Positions 45,162 through 54,260 are shown, numbered from the stretch's first letter. The stretch is DNA of 64,000 nucleotides from Cupriavidus sp. IDO (GCF_000812465.1 NZ_JWMA01000035.1:52655-116654); one strand, 5' to 3'. Notes: generated by a model not told the origin, from the letters alone. A program made the numbers and translations.

Positions 45162-45181
45162 TTACTAGAGATCTAATTAAG
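45162..45181. promoter_or_regulatory. oph operator O1 (TTACTAGAGATCTAATTAAG)
   Basis: An imperfect palindrome around a central AGATCT-like core, 49 bases before the ophA1 start. It matches sites at 45263 and 52176 (consensus TAACTAGANATCTAATTA). Probable binding site of the MarR-type regulator at 47949. Confidence 0.75.
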
Positions 45182-45262
45182 CAAGCGACGTAATAGACGG
45201 GTGGAATTCTGGGTTAGGTATAAACCCTCCCTTGTCAGGGACACCAGGGTCTCGTAGTCTCA

Positions 45263-45282
45263 TAACTAGACATCTAATTAAA
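45263..45282. promoter_or_regulatory. oph operator O2 (TAACTAGACATCTAATTAAA)
   Basis: The same palindrome as O1, about 80 bases before ophD. O1 and O2 lie 101 bases apart in the divergent ophA1-ophD promoter, so each promoter seems to have one site. Confidence 0.75.
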
Positions 45283-45364
45283 TGGTTGGCAACGAGAGAT
45301 CACCACCGTCCAGCGCGGGGGTTTGACCGATCGAGTCGACCAAACGCCCCCAAGAGACAACGAA

Positions 45365-46711
45365 ATGAAAGATTCCACGTTGAGCTACGCGGATGCGCCT
45401 CCGCATCTGAGCACCGATTCCGTAGCCGTCGAGGCGACCTATCGCCTGATCACATTCAGGCTGATGAGCTTCTTGTTCTTCTGCTGGGTGCTGAACTATC
45501 TCGATCGCGTCAATATCAGCTTTGCGCAGTTGCAGTTGAAGCAGGACCTGGGACTCAGCGATGCCGCATACGGGCTCGGTGTGAGCCTGTTCTTCATCGG
45601 CTACATCCTGCTCGAAGTGCCGAGCACGTTGCTGCTCAGGCGCATCGGCGCACGCAAGACCGTGACGCGGATCATGCTGTTGTGGGGCGCCATTTCCACC
45701 GCCATGGCTTTCATGAATGCGCCCTGGCAGTTCTACCTCGCCCGGACGCTGCTTGGTGCGGCGGAGGCGGGCTTCTGGCCGGGGATCATTCTCTATCTCT
45801 CGTTCTGGTATCCCGCGAAGCGTCGCGCACGTATCACGTCGCGATTCCTGCTGGCGATTGCCGTGGCCGGCATCATCGGCGGTCCGCTTTCAGGCCTGAT
45901 TCTGCAGAATTTCACGGATGTCTGGGGCTTCCGCAACTGGCAGTGGCTGCTGTTCCTTGAGGGCCTGCCGGCTGTGCTTGCAGGGGTGTTTGCCTGGTTC
46001 TACCTGGTCGACAAACCGCAGGATGCGGCGTGGCTGACTGCCGCGCAAAAGCACATCGTCGTGGCCGCCCTGGAGGAAGAACACCGCGCGAAACCGGACA
46101 GCGCACCGAGCCGCCTGATGGTTGCGCTGCGCGACCCGCGCGTCTATGTGATTGCAGCAGGCTGGGCCACGGTACCCATTTGCGGCACGATCCTGAACTA
46201 TTGGACGCCAACAATCATCAAGCAGACGGGCATCTCCAACATGCTGGAGATCGGCTTCCTGTCTGCGTTGCCGTACATCGTTGGCGCCATTGCCATGCTG
46301 CTGATTGCACGCAGCTCCGATATGCGGCTTGAGCGTCGCTGGCACTTCTTTCTGTCTACAACGGCGGGTGCCGCGGGAGCAACGCTCTTGACGATGCTGA
46401 CCCACAACCCGGCCGCTGCGATCGTGTGCCTGAGCCTCGTTTCGGTGAGCTATTTCGCCGCCGCGGCCATCATCTGGACCATTCCGCCGAACTACCTCAA
46501 GGGCGAGGCGGCCGCGGGCGGGATCGGCGTCATCAGCAGTCTCGGCCAGGTCGGCGCCTTCTTCGCCCCGATCGTGCTCGGCTGGGTGAAGACCGTGACG
46601 GGAAGTTTCTCGGCGGGCATCTTGCTGGTTGCCGTGCTGGTCTTCGCTGGCGGTATTGCGGTCCTCTTCGGCGTGCCACGTCAGCAACAGGCGCCGAAAT
46701 CCGTTGCCTGA
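45365..46711 (+). CDS. ophD: Phthalate MFS transporter
   Basis: From the ATG at 45365 the protein is 448 residues, a 12-helix anion:cation symporter: [49 protein letters not shown] is the family signature. [25 protein letters not shown] follows. The position beside ophA1 and ophC identifies it as the phthalate permease. It is in the inner membrane and probably takes up phthalate with H+. Operator O2 precedes it. Confidence 0.9.
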   Translation: MKDSTLSYADAPPHLSTDSVAVEATYRLITFRLMSFLFFCWVLNYLDRVNISFAQLQLKQDLGLSDAAYGLGVSLFFIGYILLEVPSTLLLRRIGARKTVTRIMLLWGAISTAMAFMNAPWQFYLARTLLGAAEAGFWPGIILYLSFWYPAKRRARITSRFLLAIAVAGIIGGPLSGLILQNFTDVWGFRNWQWLLFLEGLPAVLAGVFAWFYLVDKPQDAAWLTAAQKHIVVAALEEEHRAKPDSAPSRLMVALRDPRVYVIAAGWATVPICGTILNYWTPTIIKQTGISNMLEIGFLSALPYIVGAIAMLLIARSSDMRLERRWHFFLSTTAGAAGATLLTMLTHNPAAAIVCLSLVSVSYFAAAAIIWTIPPNYLKGEAAAGGIGVISSLGQVGAFFAPIVLGWVKTVTGSFSAGILLVAVLVFAGGIAVLFGVPRQQQAPKSVA

Positions 46712-46756
46712 GAGCGCACGCAACGGGTCGATTTCGATTGTTAGAAAGGAACATAA

Positions 46757-47749
46757 ATGAGCAAGCTTCAACTCTCCATCGGCGTGGGCAACTATGACCG
46801 GATGCGTCCGCTGATCGACGGCGACGTCCAGATCGACGGCGTGGATCCCGTGTTCATGTTGCAGGACCCGGAAGAAATCTTCTTCCGGGCTTTCCGCCAC
46901 GCAGACTACGACATTTGCGAGCTTTCGCTCAGCAGCTATTCGGTCAAGACGGCCGCAGGTACCTCGCCGTACATCGCCGTGCCGGTGTTCCCGTCGCGCG
47001 CATTCCGGCACAGCTCGATCTACGTGCGTGCTGATCGCGGCATTAACTGGCCGGAAGACCTGAAGGGCAAGCGGATCGGCGTGCCCGAATACCAACTCAC
47101 GGCCAACGTGTGGGTCCGCATGTTCCTCGAAGAGGAGTATGGCGTGAAGGCATCGGACATCCACTGGGTGCGCGGCGGTTACGAAGACCCGACGCGCGTG
47201 GAGAAGATCTCGCTGAAGCTGCCGGAAGGCGTCATGCTTGAGAACGCACCGGAGGGGAAGACGATTTCGAATCTGCTGGCCGAGGGGGAGATCGACGGCG
47301 TGATCGGGCCGCGTGCACCGTCGTGCTTCGACCGTCGGCACCCGCAGATCAAGTACCTTTTCGACGACCCGCAGAAGAGCGCCGCGGAATGGTACGAGCG
47401 CCGCAAACTGTTCCCGATCATGCACACGCTTGGCATCCGAAAGACACTGGCCGAGCAGCATCCGTGGCTGCCTGGCGCCATCGTGAAGGCCTTCGAGCAT
47501 TCGAAGGAAGTGGCGCTCGCGCGTTTGAGCGATACGTCGGCCACCAAGGTCACGCTTCCGTTCATCGAAGACCAGCTGCGCAACGCGCGACGCCTGATGG
47601 GTCACGATTTCTGGTCGTACGGATTCGCCAACAATGAAAACGTGATCGACCGCTTCCTTGCGCAGCACCACGCCGAGGGGCTGTCGAGCCGTCGCCTTCA
47701 ACCGGCTGAGTTGTTCCACCCAGCCAGCCTGGAAAGCTTCAAGATCTGA
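46757..47749 (+). CDS. ophC: 4,5-dihydroxyphthalate decarboxylase
   Basis: The 330-residue protein begins LSIGVGNYDRMRPLIDGDVQIDG and contains FRHADYDICELSLSSY and DLKGKRIGVPEYQLTANVWVRMFLEEEYG, the pattern of the Pht5/OphC decarboxylase, which has a periplasmic-binding-protein-like fold but no signal peptide. It converts 4,5-dihydroxyphthalate to protocatechuate. GAAAGGAAC precedes the ATG; it lies 45 bases after ophD. Confidence 0.93.
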   Translation: MSKLQLSIGVGNYDRMRPLIDGDVQIDGVDPVFMLQDPEEIFFRAFRHADYDICELSLSSYSVKTAAGTSPYIAVPVFPSRAFRHSSIYVRADRGINWPEDLKGKRIGVPEYQLTANVWVRMFLEEEYGVKASDIHWVRGGYEDPTRVEKISLKLPEGVMLENAPEGKTISNLLAEGEIDGVIGPRAPSCFDRRHPQIKYLFDDPQKSAAEWYERRKLFPIMHTLGIRKTLAEQHPWLPGAIVKAFEHSKEVALARLSDTSATKVTLPFIEDQLRNARRLMGHDFWSYGFANNENVIDRFLAQHHAEGLSSRRLQPAELFHPASLESFKI

Positions 47750-47948
47750 TTCCCGCAGCGGGCGTTGATGCCGTCGCGCGTCTGGCAGGAGCCAGATGCG
47801 CGGGGAATACCAGGGGGCGGGACAGCGGTCGGTACTCGTCATCCCTTCTGAATTTGCAGGGCATCGGTGCGCGGCCAGCAGGCGGCACGCGCACCGATGA
47901 ACGCGCTATGATGTGAGCCATATTGGATACAGTCACGGCGAGGAAAGC

Positions 47949-48527
47949 ATGGTTGCAACACGTTCTTCCGGCAAGGAAAAGTCTTCCCGAGAGGATCCCA
48001 TCCTGCGGCATTGGCGCGAGGCCGTGCCGGACGATCGTCTTGCCCACCTGGTCAAGGATGCGGCCCGCGCGATGGTGCGTGGGCTGCAAATGCGCCTGGC
48101 GCAGCATGAGGTCTCGTTTGGCCACTGGGCGTTCCTGCGCATCCTGTGGGTCACCGATGGGCTGACGCAGAAGGAACTCAGCGACGAGGCCGGCACCACC
48201 ACACCGACCACTTTCAGCGCGGTGTCCGCGATGGAAAAGCTCGGATACGTCGAGCGTCACTACGCTCCGGGCAATCGCAAGAACACGCACGTGTATCTCA
48301 CGGCCCGCGGCCGTAGCCTGAAAAACAAGCTCGTTCCACTGGCTGAAGAAGTCAACGAGATCAGTGTCAGGGGCCTGAAGGCCACGGAGATCAACATTGC
48401 GCGCAAGGTGCTCCTGACGATCATCGAAAACATGGCGCGCGACGAAGCCGAGACGGATGATCCGGCGCTGCGGATCCCTTCCACGCGGGAAATGGGCAGT
48501 CTGATCGCCGCGCGCGGCGAGGAGTAG
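47949..48527 (+). CDS. MarR-family transcriptional regulator of the phthalate cluster
   Basis: From the ATG at 47949 (AGGAAAGC upstream) the protein is 192 residues. It has a MarR winged helix: FLRILWVTDGLTQKELSDEAGTTTPTTFSAVSAMEKLGYVERHYAPGNRKNTHVYLTARGRSLKNKLV. It lies between ophC and the QPRTase gene. The three palindromes at 45162, 45263 and 52176 are of the size MarR dimers bind, so it is the best candidate repressor, with phthalate or an intermediate as inducer. Confidence 0.88.
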   Translation: MVATRSSGKEKSSREDPILRHWREAVPDDRLAHLVKDAARAMVRGLQMRLAQHEVSFGHWAFLRILWVTDGLTQKELSDEAGTTTPTTFSAVSAMEKLGYVERHYAPGNRKNTHVYLTARGRSLKNKLVPLAEEVNEISVRGLKATEINIARKVLLTIIENMARDEAETDDPALRIPSTREMGSLIAARGEE

Positions 48528-48666
48528 AAAGGTATCCGATGCGGGCGGATCGCATCGGTCGTTCCAGGTTTCCCTTCTTCACATATTCAATGGATTGGCG
48601 GCGGCGCATCAGTGCGGCCGCTGTCGATCTCATGCAGTTTTTCCGCTCAATATACGGACCTTGCAA

Positions 48667-49512
48667 ATGGATGTAGCAACCCGCGCGGCGATGACGCGCA
48701 ATGTCTGCGAAGCGCTCGCGGAAGATGTTGGCAATATCGACTGGACGTCCCAGCTCGTTGACCCTGCCACCGCGGCCGAGGCCGTCCTCACGGTGCGTGA
48801 AGCTGCGCTGCTGTGCGGCAGGCCATGGTTTGAGGAGACCCTGCGGCAGTGCGAGCCGGGCATCACGACCAAATGGTTTGTTGGTGAAGGCGAATGGATG
48901 CGCGAAGGGCAGGCGGTGTGTCAGATCGCCGGGCCGGCGCGCGGCATTCTGACCGCGGAGCGCACGGCGCTCAATTTCATCCAATTGCTGTCGGGCGTGG
49001 CCACGGCGACGCACGCCTTGGTGCAGATCGTCAAGGGCACAAGGGCGCGGATTCTAGACACCCGAAAGACCCTGCCCGGACTGCGCCTGGCGCAAAAATA
49101 TGCTGTGCGCATCGGTGGTGGCGAGAACCATCGCCGAGGACTGTATGACGGGATCCTGATCAAGGAGAACCATGTCGCAGCGGGTGGCGGGATTGCGCCG
49201 ACGGTGCGCGCTGCACAGGAACTTGGTGCGGGCGTGCCGGTGCAGGTCGAGGTCGAGACGCTGGATGAACTGGCGCAAGCGCTCTCTGCAGACGCCGGGG
49301 CAATCCTGCTCGATAATTTCTCGCTGGAACAAATGCGGGAGGCGGTGCGCATCAACAACGGGCGCGCGAGCCTGGAGGTGTCAGGCGGCGTGACGAAGGA
49401 AACGCTGCGTGCGATTGCGGAAACGGGCGTGGACCGCATTTCCGTTGGCGGGCTCACAAAGCACGTCAGGGCGGTCGATTTCTCGCTTCGGGTTGACGCG
49501 CCAGGCGCGTAG
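48667..49512 (+). CDS. nadC: Quinolinate phosphoribosyltransferase, phthalate-cluster copy (OphE type)
   Basis: The 281-residue protein is a complete QPRTase: EDVGNIDWTSQL, ERTALNFIQLLSGVATATH, ARILDTRKTLPGLRLAQKYAVRIGGGENHRRGLYDGILIKENHV and LEVSGGVTKETLRAIAETGVDRISVGGLTKH. It makes nicotinate mononucleotide from quinolinate and PRPP. Phthalate is a structural analogue and inhibitor of this enzyme. In Burkholderia phthalate degraders a QPRTase gene in the oph region is known, explained as relief of that inhibition. The main nadC is presumably elsewhere. It ends before a strong terminator. Confidence 0.92.
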   Translation: MDVATRAAMTRNVCEALAEDVGNIDWTSQLVDPATAAEAVLTVREAALLCGRPWFEETLRQCEPGITTKWFVGEGEWMREGQAVCQIAGPARGILTAERTALNFIQLLSGVATATHALVQIVKGTRARILDTRKTLPGLRLAQKYAVRIGGGENHRRGLYDGILIKENHVAAGGGIAPTVRAAQELGAGVPVQVEVETLDELAQALSADAGAILLDNFSLEQMREAVRINNGRASLEVSGGVTKETLRAIAETGVDRISVGGLTKHVRAVDFSLRVDAPGA

Positions 49513-49563
49513 TGTTGGCCGGGGGCAGTCCTCGTCGGCTGCCCGCCGAGCCGCACAAAGAAC

Positions 49564-49594
49564 AAAGCCCTCGCTGTGCGAGGGCTTTGGTTTT
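49564..49594. terminator. Bidirectional rho-independent terminator
   Basis: AAAGCCCTCGC and GCGAGGGCTTT form a perfect 11-bp stem with a 3-base loop, flanked by T-rich and A-rich sequence. It lies between the convergent ends of the QPRTase gene (49512) and ophB (49605) and serves both. Confidence 0.88.
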
Positions 49595-49604
49595 CTGGCG
49601 AGGA

Positions 49605-50792
49605 TCAGAGCGACACGTCTTTACCCGTTTCGCTCGATTCCAGTATGGCGATGCAAATCTCAAGCGTGCCTTTTGCCCACTCACCATCATGAAGAGGCGC
49701 CTGCCCCGCGATGACGGCCTCGTAGAGTTCGTCGATCACTTCACCGCGCGGCACGGTGGGGCGGGAAAGCGGCAGCGTCTCCCGTTGCTGGTCGCCGTAC
49801 ACGATGATGGAATCGGGCAGGGGGCGCAGGTCGGCGTGTTCGCACGCGACGATCACCGGGCCGAAATGCTGATGACAGCGTGTCGGCTCGTCTGCCGCGG
49901 TGGAGGGCGGCTTGTATGCGGCGCCGCCATACGTGCCGGCGGCCTTGAGTTGCGCTTCATCATTCGAGGAGGAGAGGGTCGCAAGGCGCCTCTGGGCGCC
50001 ACCGTGGGCATCGGGATTTGCGTGATCACCCATCTCGCCGATCCAGCCCATCCACTCGTCGCTGTTGAAGTGGCCATACCCACTATACAAGAGGGAGGCA
50101 TAGGCGCCATTCTCGAACCAGATCAGCGCCGAGTACGCGCCTTCGGTCGGACGCTTCGAGTCCCACCGGCCGACACTTGCGCGCAGGCGCGTCGCGCGCG
50201 AGCCCGCGAGCATCCGCACGATATCGACCTGGTGCGCAGCCTGGCTGAATACGGCACCGCCACCTTCTGCCGTCATGAGTTCCTCCGGGCGGCGCGGCCG
50301 GTATAGATAGTCGGTGTAGTTGAAGGCCTGGATCATCTTCACCGCACCGAAATCGCCCGAACGGATCAGCTCGCGCGTACGCAGGTACGGCGTATCGAAG
50401 CTGTGGCAATGTCCGACGATCAGATGCACGTTTGCAGCCCAGCACGCGGCGACCATGCGATCGCAGTCGGCCGCGTTGAGCGCCATCGGCTTCTCGACCA
50501 GCACGTGCTTGCCGTTGGCTGCGGCAATTTCGGTGTGCTGCGCGTGAAACTGATGGGGGCTGGCCACGTAGATGACTTCCACATCGGGGTCGCCGGCCAG
50601 GTCCAGCACGTCTGCGTAGGTCCGTGCGCCGAAATCGGCGGCGAACTGCTGCCGTGCTTCCTCGCGCGGGTCGCACGCAGCGACGAGTTGAACCCTCGGG
50701 TCTTGCAGGAAGGTGGGCAACATCAGCGAAAACGCTCGCCCCAGTCCTGCCACCCCGATGCGCAAACGGCGCTGTTCCATGGCCGGACTCAT
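49605..50792 (-). CDS. ophB: cis-4,5-dihydrodiol phthalate dehydrogenase (Gfo/Idh/MocA type)
   Basis: The 395-residue protein has the Gfo/Idh/MocA cofactor motif [26 protein letters not shown] (EKP motif) and the beta-sheet C-terminal domain. The Pht4/OphB dehydrogenases of phthalate degradation belong to this family. It oxidises the 4,5-dihydrodiol formed by OphA2 to 4,5-dihydroxyphthalate with NAD. It lies 3 bases after ophA2 on the same strand, so they are co-transcribed. Confidence 0.9.
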   Translation of the reverse strand: MSPAMEQRRLRIGVAGLGRAFSLMLPTFLQDPRVQLVAACDPREEARQQFAADFGARTYADVLDLAGDPDVEVIYVASPHQFHAQHTEIAAANGKHVLVEKPMALNAADCDRMVAACWAANVHLIVGHCHSFDTPYLRTRELIRSGDFGAVKMIQAFNYTDYLYRPRRPEELMTAEGGGAVFSQAAHQVDIVRMLAGSRATRLRASVGRWDSKRPTEGAYSALIWFENGAYASLLYSGYGHFNSDEWMGWIGEMGDHANPDAHGGAQRRLATLSSSNDEAQLKAAGTYGGAAYKPPSTAADEPTRCHQHFGPVIVACEHADLRPLPDSIIVYGDQQRETLPLSRPTVPRGEVIDELYEAVIAGQAPLHDGEWAKGTLEICIAILESSETGKDVSL

Positions 50793-50795
50793 CGC

Positions 50796-52127
50796 TTATT
50801 GCCTGACCTGATAGTCGGTGGCGATCGCTGCGGGCTCGTCATCCGGCAGGGCATGTTTCGCGCTGACATAACGGGCGGCGTACGCACGCCAGTCGGTTTC
50901 CTTCGGCACCACTGCCTGATACGAACAGACCGTCTGCGGGATCGCCTTTGCGCCGGTACCGATGGCTTCGGCGTCCTGCTCGAATTCTGCGATGGCATCG
51001 AGCATGCGGCGACGGAATTCGACAATGGCGAGATCGCTCGCGCCCAGACGCTCGTCCGAACGATTGGCGATCGGACCCATCGTGACCCACATGGCGATGT
51101 CCTGGTTCGGGAAGCCCGTGATGCCGGTGAAATTGCCGGCCTTCATGGCTTGGCGGTCTTGCCAGAAGCGGTTCTCGTGGTTGCGCAGCGGACGGTAGCG
51201 CTCGTCCAGATCGGGGCCGATCTGTTGACGGAGGAACTGGCGCCAGGTTTCGGTTTCCGGCGTCGTCGCGGGATCGCCCCATGCGATGAAGTAGAACGCC
51301 GTATTCGTGTCGTCCATCGGCACGTTGATGTTGGCGACGTTATACAGGTTGTTGGGCGGGATCAGCACGGTGCCGGGTGCAACGAACACCGTCGAGCGCA
51401 CGTAGTCATGCGTGTTGGCGTTGAAGATCGGGCGGCGCAGCGCAGCGTAGCGGAAGCCATATTCGGTGCGCTCGACCTGCAGGCGCGGTGCCTTGTCGGT
51501 GGACGGGCGCAGCCAGTTCTTCGACGTTGCCTCGGCGCCGCCGACGCGTGCCGGCACGAAGTCGGACGAGTGCAGGCTTGAGCTGTGTGCGGAATCAATC
51601 GCGCCCTCAAGGATCTGTGCCCAGTTGCACGGCAGCAGCGCCTTCGCGATGCTTACGCGGGTGTCAGCGGTCGGTGCCCAGGCGGGTGCGACGAATTCGG
51701 GAATGGCGTCCTGCGGACCCATGTACGCCCAGACCATGCCGCCCCATTCCTTCGAAGGATAGGCCTTGTGCTTGACCTTCTCGGTCATGCCGCTGGCGGC
51801 CGGCTCGGACACCATTTCCAGCACATTGCCCAGCACGTCGAACTTCCAGCCGTGGTACAGGCAGCGCAGGCCGCCGTCTTCGTTACGGCCGTAAACCAGC
51901 GATACGCGGCGGTGCGGGCAATACTCGTCCATCACACCGACGCGGCCTTCGTTGTCGCGGAACACGACCAGGTCTTCGCCGAAGACGCGGGCCTTGACCG
52001 GCGCGCCATCCGGTTCGCTGACTTCTTCAATCAGGCAGACTGGGGTCCAGTGCTGGCGCATCAGCTTGCCCATCGGGGCATCGCCTTCTACGCGGCACAA
52101 CAGTTCATTCTCTTCATGGGTCAGCAT
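50796..52127 (-). CDS. ophA2: Phthalate 4,5-dioxygenase oxygenase component
   Basis: The 443-residue protein has a Rieske centre: CPHR (C70, H72) and CLYHGWK (C89, H92). The mononuclear iron site follows: EGAIDSAHSSSLH with D177, H180 and H185. This is a one-subunit (alpha-only) oxygenase, as known for the Burkholderia enzyme. With OphA1 it adds O2 to phthalate at C4-C5. AGACAAAT precedes the ATG and operator O3 lies about 49 bases upstream. Confidence 0.93.
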   Translation of the reverse strand: MLTHEENELLCRVEGDAPMGKLMRQHWTPVCLIEEVSEPDGAPVKARVFGEDLVVFRDNEGRVGVMDEYCPHRRVSLVYGRNEDGGLRCLYHGWKFDVLGNVLEMVSEPAASGMTEKVKHKAYPSKEWGGMVWAYMGPQDAIPEFVAPAWAPTADTRVSIAKALLPCNWAQILEGAIDSAHSSSLHSSDFVPARVGGAEATSKNWLRPSTDKAPRLQVERTEYGFRYAALRRPIFNANTHDYVRSTVFVAPGTVLIPPNNLYNVANINVPMDDTNTAFYFIAWGDPATTPETETWRQFLRQQIGPDLDERYRPLRNHENRFWQDRQAMKAGNFTGITGFPNQDIAMWVTMGPIANRSDERLGASDLAIVEFRRRMLDAIAEFEQDAEAIGTGAKAIPQTVCSYQAVVPKETDWRAYAARYVSAKHALPDDEPAAIATDYQVRQ

Positions 52128-52175
52128 ATTTGTCTCCAGGCGGTCATAGCCTTCTTCAACTGGTGTTGGTGCATT

Positions 52176-52195
52176 CTATTAGATATCTAGTTAAA
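52176..52195. promoter_or_regulatory. oph operator O3 (CTATTAGATATCTAGTTAAA)
   Basis: Read on the other strand it is TTTAACTAGATATCTAATAG, matching O1 and O2. It lies in front of the ophA2-ophB operon, so all three oph transcripts carry the site. Confidence 0.75.
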
Positions 52196-52354
52196 CTGGC
52201 AAGAAAATTTGATAAGGGCCAACCCCGCCATGTCGGCAAGTGACTGATTTGATTGGGGTTTCAGGCGGGCGTCGGCCGGAAGCCCGCATGGGTGCTAGGG
52301 CTGGCCACCCCGGTAAACTGCACGGGAATCAAAGGGACCCCCGCTCGAGCGCCC

Positions 52355-52444
52355 GTCGACCAGATTGGTCAGGCGCTGCAGGCGGCTGGTGATCAGCGAC
52401 TGCTGCGCGGCATACAGACCGGTTTGCACGGTCAGCGTAGCACC
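52355..52444 (-). pseudogene. C-terminal remnant of a NodT-type outer-membrane efflux lipoprotein
   Basis: About 30 residues (LTVQTGLYAAQQSLITSRLQ and RLTNLVD) match the last helix of RND outer-membrane factors (VQxxLYxAQQxLxxSRLxxLxNLVxLY). The match stops before the usual LYxALGGGW end. No other part of the gene remains. Confidence 0.5.
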
Positions 52445-52461
52445 AGGCAAGCCTGGGCGCC

Positions 52462-52563
52462 GAGCCCATGCAAAGCACGGCCGAGGCATTTGACGGCTTG
52501 TACAAGGCCGATCGCGAGCGCTGGCGTCAGGTCATCCAGGCCAACCATCTGAAGATCGAGTAA
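52462..52563 (+). pseudogene. C-terminal remnant of a Bug-type binding protein
   Basis: A 33-codon open stretch ending at TAA 52561-52563 reads STAEAFDGLYKADRERWRQV followed by IQANHLKIE, the terminal helix of Bug proteins. Nothing upstream belongs to the gene. The gap 52196-52667 otherwise holds only this and the NodT remnant. Confidence 0.6.
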
Positions 52564-52667
52564 GCCGGCATCCGCGGTCCGTCGAGGGGGTGTCGGCTAC
52601 CGAAGCGCCTGACACGGGCGCAGAGCGCCTGGCTGACCTTGCACTATGCCCACCGCCACCACACGTG

Positions 52668-53399
52668 TCAGCCCCCCTTCGACACCAGTACCGCATCATT
52701 CCGATACACCTCCGGGAACATCACCTTCAGATTGCCGATCTTTGGCAGGTCGTTGATCACGATGTATGGATAGCCCGGATTCTTGACGAGAAAGTCCTGG
52801 TGGTAGTCCTCTGCAGGATAGAAGCCCTTGTAATCCTCGATGCGTGTCACGATCGCCGCCCGATACGACTTCGCCGAGCCAAGCTGCGTGATATACGCCT
52901 GCGCAATCGACCGCTGCTCTGGCGTGAGCGGGAAGATCGCCGACCGATACTGCGTACCGTGGTCCGGACCCTGGTAGTTCAGTTGCGTGGGATTGTGCAC
53001 GACCGAAAAGAAGATCTGCAGCAGCTTGCCATAGCTGATCTGCGTGGGGTCATAGCGGACCTCGACCGATTCAGCATGGCCGGTCAAGCCGGTGCCAACC
53101 TTTTCGTACTGCGCGGTACTTGCTGCGCCACCGGCATAGCCGGACGTGACGCGCGTGACGCCGCGCACATGCTCGAACACGCCTTGCACGCCCCAGAAGC
53201 AGCCACCGGCGAATACCGCGGTCTCGCTGTGGCTGGTGCCCGGCTTTTCGTCGACGCTCGGGGCGGGGATCTTCACCGCATCCTCAGCCGAAAGCGCGGG
53301 CAGTTGCCACGTGGCGGCCACGGCCGTCAGCATGGCGAGGCCCGCGAGCCTGAGTGTGGTGGTGCGCGTCCAGCGTTGCATTGTTGCGATGACTTTCAT
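52668..53399 (-). CDS. msrA: Peptide methionine sulfoxide reductase MsrA, exported
   Basis: The 243-residue protein has an N-terminal hydrophobic signal (LRLAGLAMLTAVAATWQLPALSA) and the MsrA active site AVFAGGCFWGVQ (C67), then SGYAGG, GHAESVEVRYDP and AEDYHQDF. It reduces S-methionine sulfoxide in envelope proteins. It is third in a minus-strand operon: MsrB, a small protein, MsrA. No C-terminal resolving Cys is seen, so electrons must reach C67 in another way. Confidence 0.93.
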   Translation of the reverse strand: MKVIATMQRWTRTTTLRLAGLAMLTAVAATWQLPALSAEDAVKIPAPSVDEKPGTSHSETAVFAGGCFWGVQGVFEHVRGVTRVTSGYAGGAASTAQYEKVGTGLTGHAESVEVRYDPTQISYGKLLQIFFSVVHNPTQLNYQGPDHGTQYRSAIFPLTPEQRSIAQAYITQLGSAKSYRAAIVTRIEDYKGFYPAEDYHQDFLVKNPGYPYIVINDLPKIGNLKVMFPEVYRNDAVLVSKGG

Positions 53400-53426
53400 G
53401 GTCAGGTCCCCTGAAAAGATGGCCGA

Positions 53427-53573
53427 TCAGCCAAAAGTAAAGGCGTAGGCTTGCACGCCGGGGTCGAGGAATTCGATCGCGAACGTGCGGTCGCGGATGT
53501 CGCCGATACGGGCAGGATGCACGGGCTCAGGATCGTGCATCCTGCCAAGGTAGGCAAGAATCAGAAGTAACAT
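53427..53573 (-). CDS. 48-residue small protein between msrB and msrA
   Basis: An ATG at 53573 with GAAGGG nine bases upstream opens 48 codons: MLLLILAYLGRMHDPEPVHP, then ARIGDIRDRTFAIEFLDPGV and QAYAFTFG. It lies 14 bases after the msrB stop and 27 before the msrA start, on the same strand. The N-terminus is a short hydrophobic stretch. The coding sequence contains a perfect 12-bp inverted repeat. Probably a real operon member of unknown function. Confidence 0.6.
   Translation of the reverse strand: MLLLILAYLGRMHDPEPVHPARIGDIRDRTFAIEFLDPGVQAYAFTFG
53511..53546. repeat. Perfect 12-bp inverted repeat inside the small ORF
   Basis: GGCAGGATGCAC (53511-53522) and GTGCATCCTGCC (53535-53546) are perfect complements with a 12-base loop. 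The hairpin lies in the mRNA between msrB and msrA. There is no T-run, so it could slow ribosomes or protect the upstream message rather than terminate. Confidence 0.75.
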
Positions 53574-53587
53574 GGTGATTCAACCCT

Positions 53588-54118
53588 TCACGCAACGGTG
53601 CGGAACGTCATGGCCACGCCGTTCATGCAGTAGCGCAGGCCGGTCGGCTTCGGGCCATCGTCAAATACATGGCCCAGGTGGCCACCGCAGCGGCTGCAAT
53701 GCACCGCGGTGCGCCGCATGCCGAACGAGCGGTCGTCCGTGGTGCCCACGGCATTGGCCAGTGGCGCCCAGAAGCTCGGCCAGCCGGTGCCGCTGTCGAA
53801 CTTCGTATCCGACGAGAACAGGTCGAGCTGACAACCGGCACACGAAAAGATGCCCTTGCGATGCTCGTCGTTGAGCGGGCTGCTGAACGGCGGTTCGGTG
53901 CCTTCGTGGCGCAGCACCGCATACTGGGCCGAGGTCAGTTTCTTGCGCCATTCGGCGTCCGTCAGCGTGACTTCGAAGGTTCCGGGAGCTTTGGACATGG
54001 CTTTGCCGCTTTCGCGCGCCTGCGCAGTGTTGGTGGCCAGCAGTCGCCAGCCGCCCATGGCGGCGAGCGCCCCGGTCACCATGCCACCCGACAGAAAGAA
54101 GCGTCTGGTAATGCACAT
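53588..54118 (-). CDS. msrB: Peptide methionine sulfoxide reductase MsrB, exported (Tat-like signal)
   Basis: From the ATG at 54118 the protein is 176 residues: TRRFFLSGGMVTGALAAMGG is a twin-arginine-type signal. MsrB motifs follow: GTEPPFSSPLNDEHRKGIF, zinc pairs CAGC and CSRC, DSGTGWPSFW, GGHLGHVF and RYCMNG with the catalytic Cys. It reduces R-methionine sulfoxide. It is first in the msrB-orf-msrA operon, divergent from a two-component system. In-frame ATGs at 54151 and 54196 are alternatives. Confidence 0.92.
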   Translation of the reverse strand: MCITRRFFLSGGMVTGALAAMGGWRLLATNTAQARESGKAMSKAPGTFEVTLTDAEWRKKLTSAQYAVLRHEGTEPPFSSPLNDEHRKGIFSCAGCQLDLFSSDTKFDSGTGWPSFWAPLANAVGTTDDRSFGMRRTAVHCSRCGGHLGHVFDDGPKPTGLRYCMNGVAMTFRTVA

Positions 54119-54260
54119 GATGGACTCCGATCCGATGGCTGATGACAGCATGGTACGTGGCGGAACGTGTCGAAATCCTCGCCAAACCTTAAACAAATCG
54201 TGATAACTGGCCCGCCGGATTTCTGCAAAATAGAGCCAATCTCCGGGTCATGACACCGCC

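Noticed and set aside
45890..47842. A 650-codon frame antisense to ophD and ophC
   Set aside because: It covers two recognisable genes on the other strand and has no family motif.
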